Positions 15,063-22,849 of a stretch of DNA of 22,872 nt are shown piece by piece (positions within the stretch are counted from its first letter, which is position 1; the number at the start of each line of letters is the position of its first letter). The stretch lies in contig CARDPF010000010.1 of assembly GCA_948960675.1 (NCBI GenBank), positions 1 through 22,872 of the forward strand, in the 5' to 3' direction. Made by a program: the position numbers and the translations under genes. Source of the stretch: an uncultured Eisenbergiella sp. Lineage in GTDB: Bacteria; Bacillota; Clostridia; Lachnospirales; Lachnospiraceae. Below the pieces are notes generated by a model, which did not search any database, was not told the DNA's origin, and worked only from the letters and a program-made list of their open reading frames with translations.

Positions 15063-16364
15063 ATGCAAGATATTCGATTGGTTGCACAAAAAACCGGAAA
15101 AGCGCTGCAACAGGCCGGCGCCGAGCAGGCGCAATATACCGTCTCCGAGACGCAAAAACAGGAGTTTAACGTGGACGGCGGGGAATTTTCCCTGTTCCGT
15201 ACCCTGTTTGACCGCAGTCTTTCCATAACCGCTTACCAACACCGCAAAAAAGGCACGATCGCCATCACCAGCTTCGCCGACGCTGACATTGCGGACGCAG
15301 CGGCGGAATGCATCCGCTCCGCCCAATCCGGCATCGCCGACGATGCCTACGCCATCGCACCCAAACAGGAAAACGAGTGCTTTAGGGAAGGCGCATACGA
15401 GGCGGACACGGAACGGTTCTTTGACCGGATCCGGGAACTGATGGAGCAGATTCGGCAGCGCCATCCCAAAATCCTGATGGAACAGCTGATCGCGTCCCAT
15501 GATAAGACGCACAGCATTTACCAAAATACCAACGGGACGGAATTTGAAACCTTCAAAGGCTCGTATTCGGTTTCCCTCATGTTTTCCGGGCACGAAGGGG
15601 AAAAAGCCACCTCGTTTTTTAGCAGCGATATCTGCACGGACCAACTGGACCGCCCATTTATCGAATTGGGAAACATTGAGAAAGATTTGGCCGATACCGA
15701 AGCCCAGCTGTCCACCATTGCGCTGGAAGGCAAATTTGAGGGAACCATTCTCCTCACACCGGGCAGTCTTGCTACCTTTTTATATTATGCGATGGGCAAT
15801 TTCGCTTCCGACCATGTGATTCTGGACAAAACCAGCATCTGGCTGGACAAACTGGGGCAGAAGGTAGCCGACGACCGCATCACCCTCTCCCTTAGTCCCA
15901 GCGATCCGCGCATCGTTTGCGGCGAACGCTACACCGGCGACGGGTTTCGCTCCGAAGACTTCACGGTTATCCAAAACGGCGTCCTGCGTTCCTTCCTGCT
16001 CTCCTTGTATGTAGCGAATAAATCAGGATTGGAACCCGCCAAAAACAGTTCTTACTCCATGGTCATGGAAAACGGCGATACCCCTTATGCCGATATGATC
16101 AAGGGCATCAAAAAAGGTCTGATCGTGGGGCGTTTCTCCGGCGGCGAGCCCGGTACCAACGGGGATTTCTCCGGGGTTGCCAAAAACAGCTTTCTCGTGG
16201 AGGACGGCCAAATCAAGGGTGCGGTCAGCGAAACCATGATCAACGGAAATCTCTCGGAATTGCTCAACCATGTAGTGGCCATCTCCAAAGAGACCGTCGC
16301 GGACGGCTACATGGTATTGCCCTATGCCGCTTTCGACGGTGTGGTAATCCTTGGGAAATCCTAA
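15063..16364 (+). CDS. tldE: TldE/PmbA-family subunit
   Basis: A 433-residue partner of TldD. It shares the family's fold but lacks the HExxxH metal site, as expected of TldE, which supports the active TldD subunit in the heterodimer. Recognisable blocks are TILLTPGSLATFLYYAMGNFAS in the middle and the glycine-rich GRFSGGEPGTNGDFSGVAKNSFLVEDG near residues 355-380, typical of PmbA-type chains. The ATG at 15063 begins one base after the tldD stop, with GGAGG inside the end of tldD. A weak inverted repeat (AAAAGTCC at 16424-16431 with GGACTTTT at 16454-16461) follows the gene and may end its transcript. Confidence 0.9.
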   Translation: MQDIRLVAQKTGKALQQAGAEQAQYTVSETQKQEFNVDGGEFSLFRTLFDRSLSITAYQHRKKGTIAITSFADADIADAAAECIRSAQSGIADDAYAIAPKQENECFREGAYEADTERFFDRIRELMEQIRQRHPKILMEQLIASHDKTHSIYQNTNGTEFETFKGSYSVSLMFSGHEGEKATSFFSSDICTDQLDRPFIELGNIEKDLADTEAQLSTIALEGKFEGTILLTPGSLATFLYYAMGNFASDHVILDKTSIWLDKLGQKVADDRITLSLSPSDPRIVCGERYTGDGFRSEDFTVIQNGVLRSFLLSLYVANKSGLEPAKNSSYSMVMENGDTPYADMIKGIKKGLIVGRFSGGEPGTNGDFSGVAKNSFLVEDGQIKGAVSETMINGNLSELLNHVVAISKETVADGYMVLPYAAFDGVVILGKS

Positions 16365-16475
16365 CGCATATAAAACGCGATATTGTGACAATGCAGCCTG
16401 CCGGTCCGCAAAACCTGATCCGGAAAAGTCCCCGGAATTTGGCGGCAGCGCACGGACTTTTGGCAGGGACAAAAA

Positions 16476-16518
16476 GGCGCAGGGTTCTTTCCCTCTGAAC
16501 GGGAAATGACCCTGCGCC
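16476..16518 (-). terminator. Terminator of the AAA/PD-(D/E)XK gene
   Basis: GGCGCAGGGT..TTTCCC pairs with GGGAAA..ACCCTGCGCC around a seven-base loop. On the reverse strand it is followed by TTTTTGTCCC, so it ends the gene that stops at 16523. It lacks a T-tail in the tldE direction but may still act on that transcript as the convergent barrier. Confidence 0.85.
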
Positions 16519-16522
16519 CATG

Positions 16523-18202
16523 TTATCCAATCAAAACTTTTTTCCCTTCAAACGCAAACCCATAGTGCCGGATCCTGCTTTTTGCAATCCCCTTTGCCAA
16601 AAGAACCGAATCGTAATTTTTCTCTTCAATCTGTGCCAGAGCCGCTTTTACCGTATCCTCCAACGACTTTTCCTTTTCCGGATGAAATACTTTAAACTCC
16701 AAAACATACGCCTGATCTTCTTGCCTGTGCGGCTCCAGAATCACATCATATCTGCCCAGTCCGCTTTCCCGGTTGGACGTAACCGTATAAGCAATCCCGG
16801 AATCCACAATCAGCCCCAGCACAAAGCCGTGATAAAAACGCTCCGGCTCCGATTTTTGTGATGGACGCTTTCCTACATCAAAGCTGCTAAACACGGTCTC
16901 CGTTATCTGATTCATATACTGATTCATGTAATCCACATCGCCACAAAGCAACGCCTTTACAAAATCATGATATCGGAGGGACGTGTTCTGAAACCATCTT
17001 CGAATCATTTTCCGGAATTCCCTCATTACCTCCAGATTCGGAAGGGACAAATAGTAAACCGGTTCCTCCCCATCCTCACAAACCCGGTCTGTCCGCAAAT
17101 ATCCGGAGGCTAAAAGTAGGCTCCAAATGGCCTCATTACTTTCGTCAAGCAGGTTAAAAACAACCTCCTCGTCCAGCGGTGTTGCAAGCTGTCCCCCCTC
17201 CAGCAGATCTTCCATCGCCATTTTCACTGCAGGAGTAGACTTTTTCAGCAATTCCCCCACCAGATTATTGGAACTTGTGTTTGCCCAATACGTGTCAAAT
17301 TTCCCGCTATCCAAATATTTGGTGATCGACCACGGATTATAAATATCTTTTCTGCCGCCAAAACAAAACCCGTCATACCAAAGCCTTACTTTTTCCAGAT
17401 TTGAGGACAACCCGAAATCCTCCAGGGCCATACAGACCTCTTCCTCCGTAAATCCGAATGCCGTAGCATATTTTGTGGAAGTGGCCGTCACCACCTCCAT
17501 ATTATTGATGTCTGAAAAGATCGACTCTTTTCCCACCCGGGTAATGCCGGTAAGCAGCGCTCTTTCCATATAATCATTAGTCTTAAAAGAGGCATTAAAC
17601 AAGCTGCGGATAAACTCCGCCAATTCCTCCCAGTACCCATGCACATATGCCTCCTGCAGCGGCGTATCATATTCGTCCAAAAAGATCAGCACTTTCTGTC
17701 CATAATAACGGCTCATATAATCCGACAAATAATTCAGGGCCACTGCAGCAACCTCGTCCGGCATCCCTGTCCTTACACGGTTTATATAATCCCAGTCCTC
17801 TGCACCCAAAATCCGGTCTGTTTTGATATAGGAATGCATGCCATATAAGCGAACCAGCTTTTGGAGTATACTGTTTTTTGCCGCTTCAAAGGTAACGCCT
17901 TTGATGTCCGCAAAACTCAAATAAATGACGGGATAACGCCCCTGCAGGCTGCGGTATGCCTCGTCCTCCCACACGGACAGACCCCAAAACAAATCCCCCC
18001 GTCCTTCATACCGGTTGGAAAAAAAATACTTGAGCATACTCATATTCAGTGTTTTTCCAAACCGACGCGGACGCGTGATCAATGTCACATCATCGCGGTT
18101 TTCCCACCATTCCTTAATAAAAGACGTCTTATCCACGTAAAACACTTTGTTTTTCCGTACTTTTTCAAAGTCCTGTGTTCCGACTGCAACAACCGGTTTC
18201 AT
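16523..18202 (-). CDS. AAA-ATPase-like / PD-(D/E)XK nuclease family protein
   Basis: A 559-residue protein of the PF09820 plus PF08011 architecture, common in many copies in Lachnospiraceae and Bacteroidetes. The ATPase part (1-about 310) opens with FYVDKTSFIKEWW, has the family's Walker A-like RPRRFGKT (44-51) and Walker B VLIFLDEYD (171-179). The C-terminal part has a nuclease core with GRYDVIL (D486) and LEFKV (E502, K504), so the D-ExK active site looks intact. No activity is established for the family; links to mobile elements or defence are guesses. The ATG at 18202 follows a GGGGAGGG ribosome site. It lies 80 bases after the rRNA methyltransferase gene on the same strand, with an inverted repeat between, and ends at a strong terminator. 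Confidence 0.88.
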   Translation of the reverse strand: MKPVVAVGTQDFEKVRKNKVFYVDKTSFIKEWWENRDDVTLITRPRRFGKTLNMSMLKYFFSNRYEGRGDLFWGLSVWEDEAYRSLQGRYPVIYLSFADIKGVTFEAAKNSILQKLVRLYGMHSYIKTDRILGAEDWDYINRVRTGMPDEVAAVALNYLSDYMSRYYGQKVLIFLDEYDTPLQEAYVHGYWEELAEFIRSLFNASFKTNDYMERALLTGITRVGKESIFSDINNMEVVTATSTKYATAFGFTEEEVCMALEDFGLSSNLEKVRLWYDGFCFGGRKDIYNPWSITKYLDSGKFDTYWANTSSNNLVGELLKKSTPAVKMAMEDLLEGGQLATPLDEEVVFNLLDESNEAIWSLLLASGYLRTDRVCEDGEEPVYYLSLPNLEVMREFRKMIRRWFQNTSLRYHDFVKALLCGDVDYMNQYMNQITETVFSSFDVGKRPSQKSEPERFYHGFVLGLIVDSGIAYTVTSNRESGLGRYDVILEPHRQEDQAYVLEFKVFHPEKEKSLEDTVKAALAQIEEKNYDSVLLAKGIAKSRIRHYGFAFEGKKVLIG

Positions 18203-18241
18203 AAACCCTCCCCTTTAACCTTCCCGCCACCACGACAAGCG

Positions 18242-18270
18242 TTGAAAAACTGTCGCATATGGTTTTTCAA
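18242..18270. repeat. Inverted repeat between the rRNA methyltransferase and AAA/nuclease genes
   Basis: TTGAAAAAC (18242-18250) and GTTTTTCAA (18262-18270) form a perfect 9-bp inverted repeat with an 11-base centre. In the reverse direction the distal arm itself ends in TTTTTC, so it could act as a terminator after the methyltransferase gene (stop at 18283) or as an operator for the AAA/nuclease gene. Confidence 0.5.
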
Positions 18271-18282
18271 TCCAACTTACGC

Positions 18283-19482
18283 TTACAATTCCCTGTTCAC
18301 CTGAAAAATGTAAAATTTCAAATAGTAGGATTCCTCAGCCGCCCACAAAATCGGGTGGTCACTGGCCTGCGTCCGAAATTCCACCTGCAAAAGCCTTCTG
18401 TGCGCCCCGTGCGCCGCCTCCCGTATGGTCTTTGCAAACAATTCCGGATCCATAAAATGGGAGCAGGAACAGGTTGCCAAAAAACCGCCGTCCTTCACCA
18501 GCTTCATCCCCCGCAGGTTGATTTCCCGGTATCCCTTTACCACCCCTTTTACGGAATTGCGGGATTTGGTGAATGCCGGGGGATCCAGAATCACCACGTC
18601 ATAGCTTTCCCCTTTTTCCTCCAATTGGGGCAGCAGTTCAAATACATCCCCGCACCGAAACCGTACCCGGTCGGAAAGCCCGTTTAAAGCCGCGTTCTCC
18701 TGCGCCTGCGCGATGGCGGTCATGGACGCGTCCACGGCAAGCACGCTTTTGGCCCCCGCCATTGCGGCATTGAGGGCGAACGAACCGGTATGCGTAAAAC
18801 AGTCCAGCACGGTCTTGCCCGGGCACAGCTTCCGGATTGCCTGCCGGTTGTATTTCTGATCCAAAAAAAATCCCGTTTTCTGTCCCTCTTCCACATCCAC
18901 GATGTATTTTACGCCGTTTTCCACAATCTCCACCCTTGTGTCAAAAGGCTCCCCGACCACGCCCTTGAACCGTTCCATCCCTTCCTGCAGCCGCACCTTC
19001 GCATCGCTGCGCTCATAGATTCCCCGGATTTTGATCCCATCTTCGGCCAGCACATGACACAGCTTTTCCAAAATGACCGGCTTTAAGCGGTCGATTCCAA
19101 GCGCCAGCGATTCCACCACCAAAACGTCGGCAAACTTGTCCACCACAAGCCCCGGCAGGCAGTCGGCCTCCCCGAAAATAATTCTGCAGCACCCCGTGTC
19201 CACCGTCTGTTTGCGGTATTCCCAGGCATTTCGCACGCGCTTTTCCAGAAACGATTCCGTAATCTCATTTTCCCGGTTCCGGCTCATCATGCGGACGGAG
19301 ATTTTTGATAGGGGATTATAAAACCCCCAACCCATAAAATAGCCGTCAAAATCCAGCACTTCCACGATATCGCCGTTCTGAAATGAACCCTCCACCCTGG
19401 CAATCTCATTGTCAAATATCCAGACGCCCCCTCTTTTTACCGTGCGCCCTTCCCCTTTTTTCAAAATAACCCTTGCTCCCAT
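18283..19482 (-). CDS. Class I SAM-dependent 23S rRNA methyltransferase, RlmI type
   Basis: A 399-residue protein: N-terminal PUA RNA-binding domain (1-about 75), a middle connecting region, and a Rossmann methyltransferase domain. SAM-binding motif DCFTHTGSFALNAA (227-240), acidic VDAS (250-253), ILDPPAF (298-304) and the cysteine motif CSCS (338-341) are all seen; a CSC-type motif marks m5C-forming enzymes, which fits RlmI (C1962 of 23S rRNA). It acts on ribosomal RNA in the cytoplasm. I start at the ATG at 19482 with GAGGAA six bases upstream; an open upstream extension to 19524 would be encoded by a hairpin region and lacks a ribosome site. It follows the AlkD-like gene by 87 bases. Confidence 0.88.
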   Translation of the reverse strand: MGARVILKKGEGRTVKRGGVWIFDNEIARVEGSFQNGDIVEVLDFDGYFMGWGFYNPLSKISVRMMSRNRENEITESFLEKRVRNAWEYRKQTVDTGCCRIIFGEADCLPGLVVDKFADVLVVESLALGIDRLKPVILEKLCHVLAEDGIKIRGIYERSDAKVRLQEGMERFKGVVGEPFDTRVEIVENGVKYIVDVEEGQKTGFFLDQKYNRQAIRKLCPGKTVLDCFTHTGSFALNAAMAGAKSVLAVDASMTAIAQAQENAALNGLSDRVRFRCGDVFELLPQLEEKGESYDVVILDPPAFTKSRNSVKGVVKGYREINLRGMKLVKDGGFLATCSCSHFMDPELFAKTIREAAHGAHRRLLQVEFRTQASDHPILWAAEESYYLKFYIFQVNREL

Positions 19483-19497
19483 GTTTTCCTCAATTCT

Positions 19498-19556
19498 GCG
19501 CTGCTTTGCAGCGCGCAGACACAAATCCCGAGATTGAAAATTTTAATTTTCAATCT
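19498..19556. repeat. Two hairpins in the gap between the alkylation-repair and methyltransferase genes
   Basis: AGATTGAAAA-ttttaa-TTTTCAATCT (19531-19556) and GCGCTGC-TTT-GCAGCGC (19498-19514) are both perfect. The first lies just after the AlkD-like stop codon and may be a weak transcription end or RNA-stability hairpin; the second ends about ten bases before the methyltransferase ribosome site and could affect its translation. Confidence 0.6.
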
Positions 19557-19569
19557 TCCTCCTTGCCCG

Positions 19570-20301
19570 TCACCGACAGCGCCTTCTCATTTCTTCCCGC
19601 ACCTCTTGGGAGACGCACCGGGATTCCGTAATCTTGCGCAAAGCTTTGTGATAAGTAAAATCGTCCAGCCGGTTATTATCCAGATAATGCATCGTCTTTT
19701 CCGGAAATTTCACATAGCAGACGCTCACCGCCCATGCCACGGCCATTTTTACGTAATATCCCTCATGCCGTATCCTGTCGAACACTTCAAACAGGGAGTC
19801 CACATACTCCCCCGTGACAAAATAAGTAAGCGCCATCACAACGCTAAACCGGACCGCGTATTCCCGCCCGTCCCCAAAATACGGCTGCAGAAACGCCCAG
19901 GTCTGCGCGGGAAATTCCCTGGTAAATTTTAATCCGGCACAAAAGCTGTCGCACAAAGACCAGTTATCCATATAAGGGACAAATGACCGGATATAGGCAA
20001 ATTGCTCCTGCAGGGTCAAATCCCTTTCCACTTTGCCCTGCCCCGTCAAAAATCCCCACAGCATGACTTCCTCAAAGCAGATATCGGCCTTGTCATTTTC
20101 CTTTGCGGCCTGTATATGGGCGGACAAAGCCTCCAGATTTTCCCGCCAGTCCTGTTTCGCCAGCCGTCCCGCCAGCTTCCTGAGCACAGGAAGGCGTACC
20201 CCCAAAAGATTGGCCGCCGTTCCGGAGGGCCCTTTTTCCGTAGGCTTGCGCAGCAGGCCTGCGGCAAAACGCGCATACTCCGGTTCCGCCAGAAAAAGCA
20301 A
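19570..20301 (-). CDS. AlkD-like DNA alkylation repair protein (HEAT-repeat glycosylase family)
   Basis: A 243-residue, all-helical protein of the AlkD superfamily, whose members remove bulky or positively charged alkylated bases by wrapping DNA in a HEAT-repeat groove. The family block YMDNWSLCDSF (110-120) with N113, W114 and D118 is present, as is GVRLPVLRKLA near 34-44, where relatives read GVRTPxLR. The start is uncertain. The TTG at 20301 has AAGGA only four bases away, while the frame stays open upstream and encodes IKEELLFLAEPEY, which matches how relatives begin. A CTG at 20355 has a well-placed GGGAGGG and overlaps the stop codon of the preceding gene, so the protein may be 18 residues longer. 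It is cotranscribed with the carbonic-anhydrase-like gene. Confidence 0.82.
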   Translation of the reverse strand: MLFLAEPEYARFAAGLLRKPTEKGPSGTAANLLGVRLPVLRKLAGRLAKQDWRENLEALSAHIQAAKENDKADICFEEVMLWGFLTGQGKVERDLTLQEQFAYIRSFVPYMDNWSLCDSFCAGLKFTREFPAQTWAFLQPYFGDGREYAVRFSVVMALTYFVTGEYVDSLFEVFDRIRHEGYYVKMAVAWAVSVCYVKFPEKTMHYLDNNRLDDFTYHKALRKITESRCVSQEVREEMRRRCR

Positions 20302-20351
20302 CTCTTCCTTTATTGCCGCGCAGCGCGCTTTACGCCGTGCGGTCTGCCCGT

Positions 20352-20891
20352 TCAGCTTTCCCTCCCGGGTGGATACTTGCCGTTTCCCGGAGGCGTATTT
20401 TCCAAAAAGGCCTTGTATTCCTTTGCTTCCTCCACGTACCGCTGCGCATTTTTCAAATTGCCCACCGCCTCCTGTGGTGTTACCTTGCGCATCACCTTCG
20501 CCGGGCTTCCCACGACCAGGGAATTGTCCGGGACGACGGTATTTTGTGTCACCAGCGCCCCCGCGCCGACGATACAGTTTTTCCCGATCACGGCCCCGTT
20601 TAGCACAATGGCCCCCATGCCCACCAGCGTATTTTCCCCGATTTTACACCCATGGACAACCGCACCGTGGCCTACTGTCACATTTTTCCCGATTTCCACC
20701 GCATGCTCTGCATCCACATGCACAACGCAGTTGTCCTGAATATTGCTGCCTTCACCGATGACAATACCGGCCCTCTCCCCCCGTACGGTGGCATGAAACC
20801 AAATACTGCCGTAAGCCTCCACCACCACATCGCCATATACAATCGCTCCCGGCGCAACAAATGCTTCCTGATGAATTTTAGGGTTTTTCAT
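20352..20891 (-). CDS. Gamma-carbonic-anhydrase-like hexapeptide-repeat protein
   Basis: A 179-residue left-handed beta-helix protein, typical length for the YrdA/PaaY/CaiE group. Hexapeptide repeats run from about 10 to 145 (for example GAIVYG, VTVGHG, IGENTLVGMG, IGKNCIVGAG). Three histidines at the expected zinc positions are kept: H58 in CVVHVD and H75 and H80 in GHGAVVHG. An alpha-helical tail (145-175) packs on the helix in trimers. Zinc hydration of CO2 is possible, but many relatives show no measured activity, so the role is open. It starts 16 bases after the uracil-DNA glycosylase stop, with AAAGGA across that stop, and its own stop may couple to the AlkD-like gene. Confidence 0.9.
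   Translation of the reverse strand: MKNPKIHQEAFVAPGAIVYGDVVVEAYGSIWFHATVRGERAGIVIGEGSNIQDNCVVHVDAEHAVEIGKNVTVGHGAVVHGCKIGENTLVGMGAIVLNGAVIGKNCIVGAGALVTQNTVVPDNSLVVGSPAKVMRKVTPQEAVGNLKNAQRYVEEAKEYKAFLENTPPGNGKYPPGRES
20353..20366 (-). promoter_or_regulatory. Possible ribosome site and CTG start of the alkylation-repair gene
   Basis: On the reverse strand GGGAGGG (20366-20360) is followed after AAAG by CTG (20355-20353), in frame with the AlkD-like protein. The CTG overlaps the TGA stop of the carbonic-anhydrase-like gene (CTGA), the usual geometry of translational coupling. No ATG, GTG or TTG occurs in frame between this CTG and the TTG at 20301. Confidence 0.4.
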
Positions 20892-20907
20892 GTTTTTTTA
20901 TATCCTT

Positions 20908-21507
20908 TCAAGTGCTTTTTAACACGGCATGCACTGCCGACGCAATCTCCCGGATCCTGTACCCTTCAAACTCCGGGTGATCCAAAAACCATTTCACATT
21001 CAACGGGGACGGATGGGGCAGTACATATGCGGGCTTGCCCCTCCATGTTTGGTCTTCAAAAACCAAAGACGTAAACTCCTTTTTCGGGAAAAAGAAGTCC
21101 GCCGCATATTTTCCGATTACTATATAGAAAACATTGTCCACCAATTCCATTTCCCTAAACAGCCATTTTTGGGCGCAGCGCTTCGGCGGTCTGCGGTCTC
21201 CTCCGCCCGGCGCTTTTCCCGGAAAACACCGCGCAATGGATACGATATAAAAATTATCCGGATTATAAAACTCTCCATCCGAAATGCGGTACCACTCCCC
21301 CCGCAGCCTCCTGCCGCTGGCATCGTCAAAAGGCTTCCCCGTCTGATGCACACTGCGGGACGGCGCCTGACCGATCTGCATGATTTTGGAACCCACATTG
21401 CCCTGAAACACCGGGCGCGGCTCAAATCCAAATTCCTCCTGACAGCTGCGACAGCACAGGATTTCCTGCCGCAGCCTCTCATACGCTTTCTCCCTATTTT
21501 CTTCCAC
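20908..21507 (-). CDS. Uracil-DNA glycosylase family protein (family 4-like, Fe-S type)
   Basis: A 199-residue protein of the uracil-DNA glycosylase superfamily. Motif 1 is GQAPSRSVHQTGKPF (46-60, compare GEAPGxxEDxxGxPF of family 4) and motif 2 is HPSPLN (165-170). Cysteines C19, C22, C94 and C111 are placed as the four 4Fe-4S ligands of family 4 enzymes. It would excise uracil or related damaged bases from DNA. I choose the GTG at 21507, which follows AAGGCAGG. An ATG at 21564 gives 19 more residues, but that stretch lies in a repeat and hairpin (21531-21580) that also occurs in non-coding DNA at 970-991, so it is unlikely to be coding. It heads a run of four same-strand genes, including AlkD-like repair. 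Confidence 0.85.
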   Translation of the reverse strand: MEENREKAYERLRQEILCCRSCQEEFGFEPRPVFQGNVGSKIMQIGQAPSRSVHQTGKPFDDASGRRLRGEWYRISDGEFYNPDNFYIVSIARCFPGKAPGGGDRRPPKRCAQKWLFREMELVDNVFYIVIGKYAADFFFPKKEFTSLVFEDQTWRGKPAYVLPHPSPLNVKWFLDHPEFEGYRIREIASAVHAVLKST

Positions 21508-21530
21508 GATAACCTGCCTTCCCAGACATT

Positions 21531-21661
21531 CTTTATTTCCGCGAGCAATGAGGAAAATAGCCATGCTTGCATGGCTATTTGACGAATGCCGCGAGGGTCA
21601 AAGACCCCGCTGCTTGGCAGCGTTGCAAGCTTGATACCCCGTTGCTTGCAGCGGGGTCTTT
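21531..21661 (+). repeat. Interspersed hairpin repeat, copy B
   Basis: The segment begins with CCGCGAGCAATGAG (after CTTTATTT), shares GCGTTGCAAGCTTGATACCC with copy A at 905-991, and contains two hairpins: AAATAGCCATGC-TT-GCATGGCTATTT (21555-21580, perfect 12-bp arms) and a long stem GACCCCGCTGC / GCAGCGGGGTC (about 21603-21659) framed by TCAAA/TTTGA. Compared with copy A it carries an extra hairpin block. It lies between the degenerate recombinase gene and the uracil-DNA glycosylase gene and probably terminates the former on the reverse strand. Confidence 0.65.
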
Positions 21662-21680
21662 GATTTCCGCAGACAATGGG

Positions 21681-22655
21681 TCAAGCGGATGTAGCGCGTC
21701 CATTTGACCCCTGCCTGCTCCTTCTCATCATTTTTTTATGAATCACTTCCCCCACATTTTCATCTGTCAATAAATATAGTGAAACATCCTCTATCTTCTG
21801 CGTTTCAAAACCGGTCAAAAGTTTTATCTCTCCTATAGTCAATCCTTTGTCAATCAAATTGGCAGCCCCATATAACGCCACTGTAGTTGGCGTAAAATTC
21901 ACAATGTTCCTTTTTTTTAGTCTGCCCTTTAAGGTGCCCAGCATACTGTCAGGTGTTAATGCCGCCCCATTGCTTTTCGTAAACAAATTCGCCCTGTCCT
22001 TATATTTATTTAAAACACAATACTCCCTCAAATCCTGACAAACATCATCCGGTAAATCCACATATAAGCTGTTATCCCCGTTATAGTTTACCAGTAACCT
22101 GCCCTTCTTACTGTCAAAATCATGGGGTTTAAAATTTATGACTACTTTTTCCTTAAATCCGTATAGGAGCAAAAGCCGATAAATAATGGATTGTCCCAAC
22201 TGATAAAAATTCTGCCCATCCAATAACGCCAACTCTTCCTTTACGATTTCAAGTTCCCGTTCATCGTCAAAAGGAAGGTATACCTTCTGTTCCAATTCAT
22301 TACTTAAATGAATACAGATACCATGCACAATTTCCTTTCTTCTGCATCCGGCTTCCAGACTTTCACATTTAATATCATTTTCTTTCAAAAATCCATAAAA
22401 ATAGTCCATCGCAGTCAGGAAACGCTGAACCGCTTCTACTGATGTAGCCTTCTTACTCGTTTCAATATAATGTCTGCATGCCTTTTTAATGTCAAGAATA
22501 TCAAGATGCTTTTCAAACAATTCCTTTAAGGAATACTGCGGATAATGCATATCACAATACTCTAAAAAACTATTATAACATGTTCTGTAATTGGGGCGGC
22601 TCTCTTTTATTGTGTTATAAAAATCCTCCAAGGTCTCTCTCAATTTTTGGTTCAT
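21681..22655 (-). CDS. Tyrosine-recombinase-like protein lacking most catalytic residues
   Basis: A 324-residue protein with the outline of a phage integrase: an N-terminal helical SAM-like core-binding region (about 1-115) and a C-terminal region where LLLLYGFKEKVVINFKPHDFD (161-181) aligns with the TGLRxSE box and TPTTVALYGAANLIDKGLTIGEIKLLTGFE (255-284) with the TPHDLRHTxAT...LGH box. In this alignment by eye the first Arg is Lys (K168), the HxxR pair is T258/L261 and the LGH histidine is Phe (F283); only Tyr294 could be the nucleophile. It is therefore probably unable to recombine DNA, but may still bind it. The gene is visibly richer in A+T than its neighbours, which suggests transfer. 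The ATG at 22655 has GGAGG seven bases upstream; a GTG at 22679 does not. The last 15 residues enter repeat DNA. Confidence 0.72.
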   Translation of the reverse strand: MNQKLRETLEDFYNTIKESRPNYRTCYNSFLEYCDMHYPQYSLKELFEKHLDILDIKKACRHYIETSKKATSVEAVQRFLTAMDYFYGFLKENDIKCESLEAGCRRKEIVHGICIHLSNELEQKVYLPFDDERELEIVKEELALLDGQNFYQLGQSIIYRLLLLYGFKEKVVINFKPHDFDSKKGRLLVNYNGDNSLYVDLPDDVCQDLREYCVLNKYKDRANLFTKSNGAALTPDSMLGTLKGRLKKRNIVNFTPTTVALYGAANLIDKGLTIGEIKLLTGFETQKIEDVSLYLLTDENVGEVIHKKMMRRSRQGSNGRATSA

Positions 22656-22682
22656 CGGTACCTCCGTAATCAGCACCACAAT

Positions 22683-22711
22683 ATTATAATGATTTTATTG
22701 CCATAATATCA
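22683..22711 (-). promoter_or_regulatory. Possible promoter of the recombinase-like gene
   Basis: A consensus TATAAT on the reverse strand (22683-22688) lies in an AT-rich gap; the -35 hexamer at 17 bases, TGATAT (22706-22711), is weak. The start would be about 20 bases before the ATG at 22655. Confidence 0.35.
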
Positions 22712-22750
22712 TGCTTTTTAACGTAAGTAAATACTTCCTAAGTAAAAACT

Positions 22751-22764
22751 GTTACTGTTCACGG
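22751..22764 (+). repeat. GTTRCTRTTCACGG motif, copy 3
   Basis: GTTACTGTTCACGG, preceded by AACT. It lies upstream of the recombinase-like gene, in the gap up to the window end. Confidence 0.5.
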
Positions 22765-22780
22765 TCAATGTCATGATGGT

Positions 22781-22849
22781 GGGGGCAAAAGGTATTTTGA
22801 CCCCTATGATACCACAGATTGCGCTGCGCTCCCGCAATCCTGATATCAT
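22781..22849. repeat. Two adjacent hairpins at the window end
   Basis: GGGG-g-CAAAA-ggta-TTTTG-a-CCCC (22781-22804) is followed by a second hairpin with ATGATA / TATCAT outside (22806-22811, 22844-22849) and GATTGCG / CGCAATC inside (22817-22823, 22833-22839). No gene is seen from 22656 to the end; the hairpins probably belong to the end of a neighbouring unit or to another repeat. Confidence 0.55.

Noticed and set aside
13676..16364. tldDE as the protease of a RiPP biosynthetic cluster
   Set aside because: No precursor peptide, cyclodehydratase, radical SAM enzyme or exporter was found around it in this window.
16523..18202. AAA/PD-(D/E)XK protein as a new defence system
   Set aside because: It is a known, abundant paralogous family with no demonstrated defence role, and no partner genes such as toxins, restriction subunits or phage-response regulators are next to it.
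3957..22764. Repeated 14-mer as a CRISPR-like array
   Set aside because: The three copies are kilobases apart with genes between them; there is no regular spacer pattern and no cas gene.
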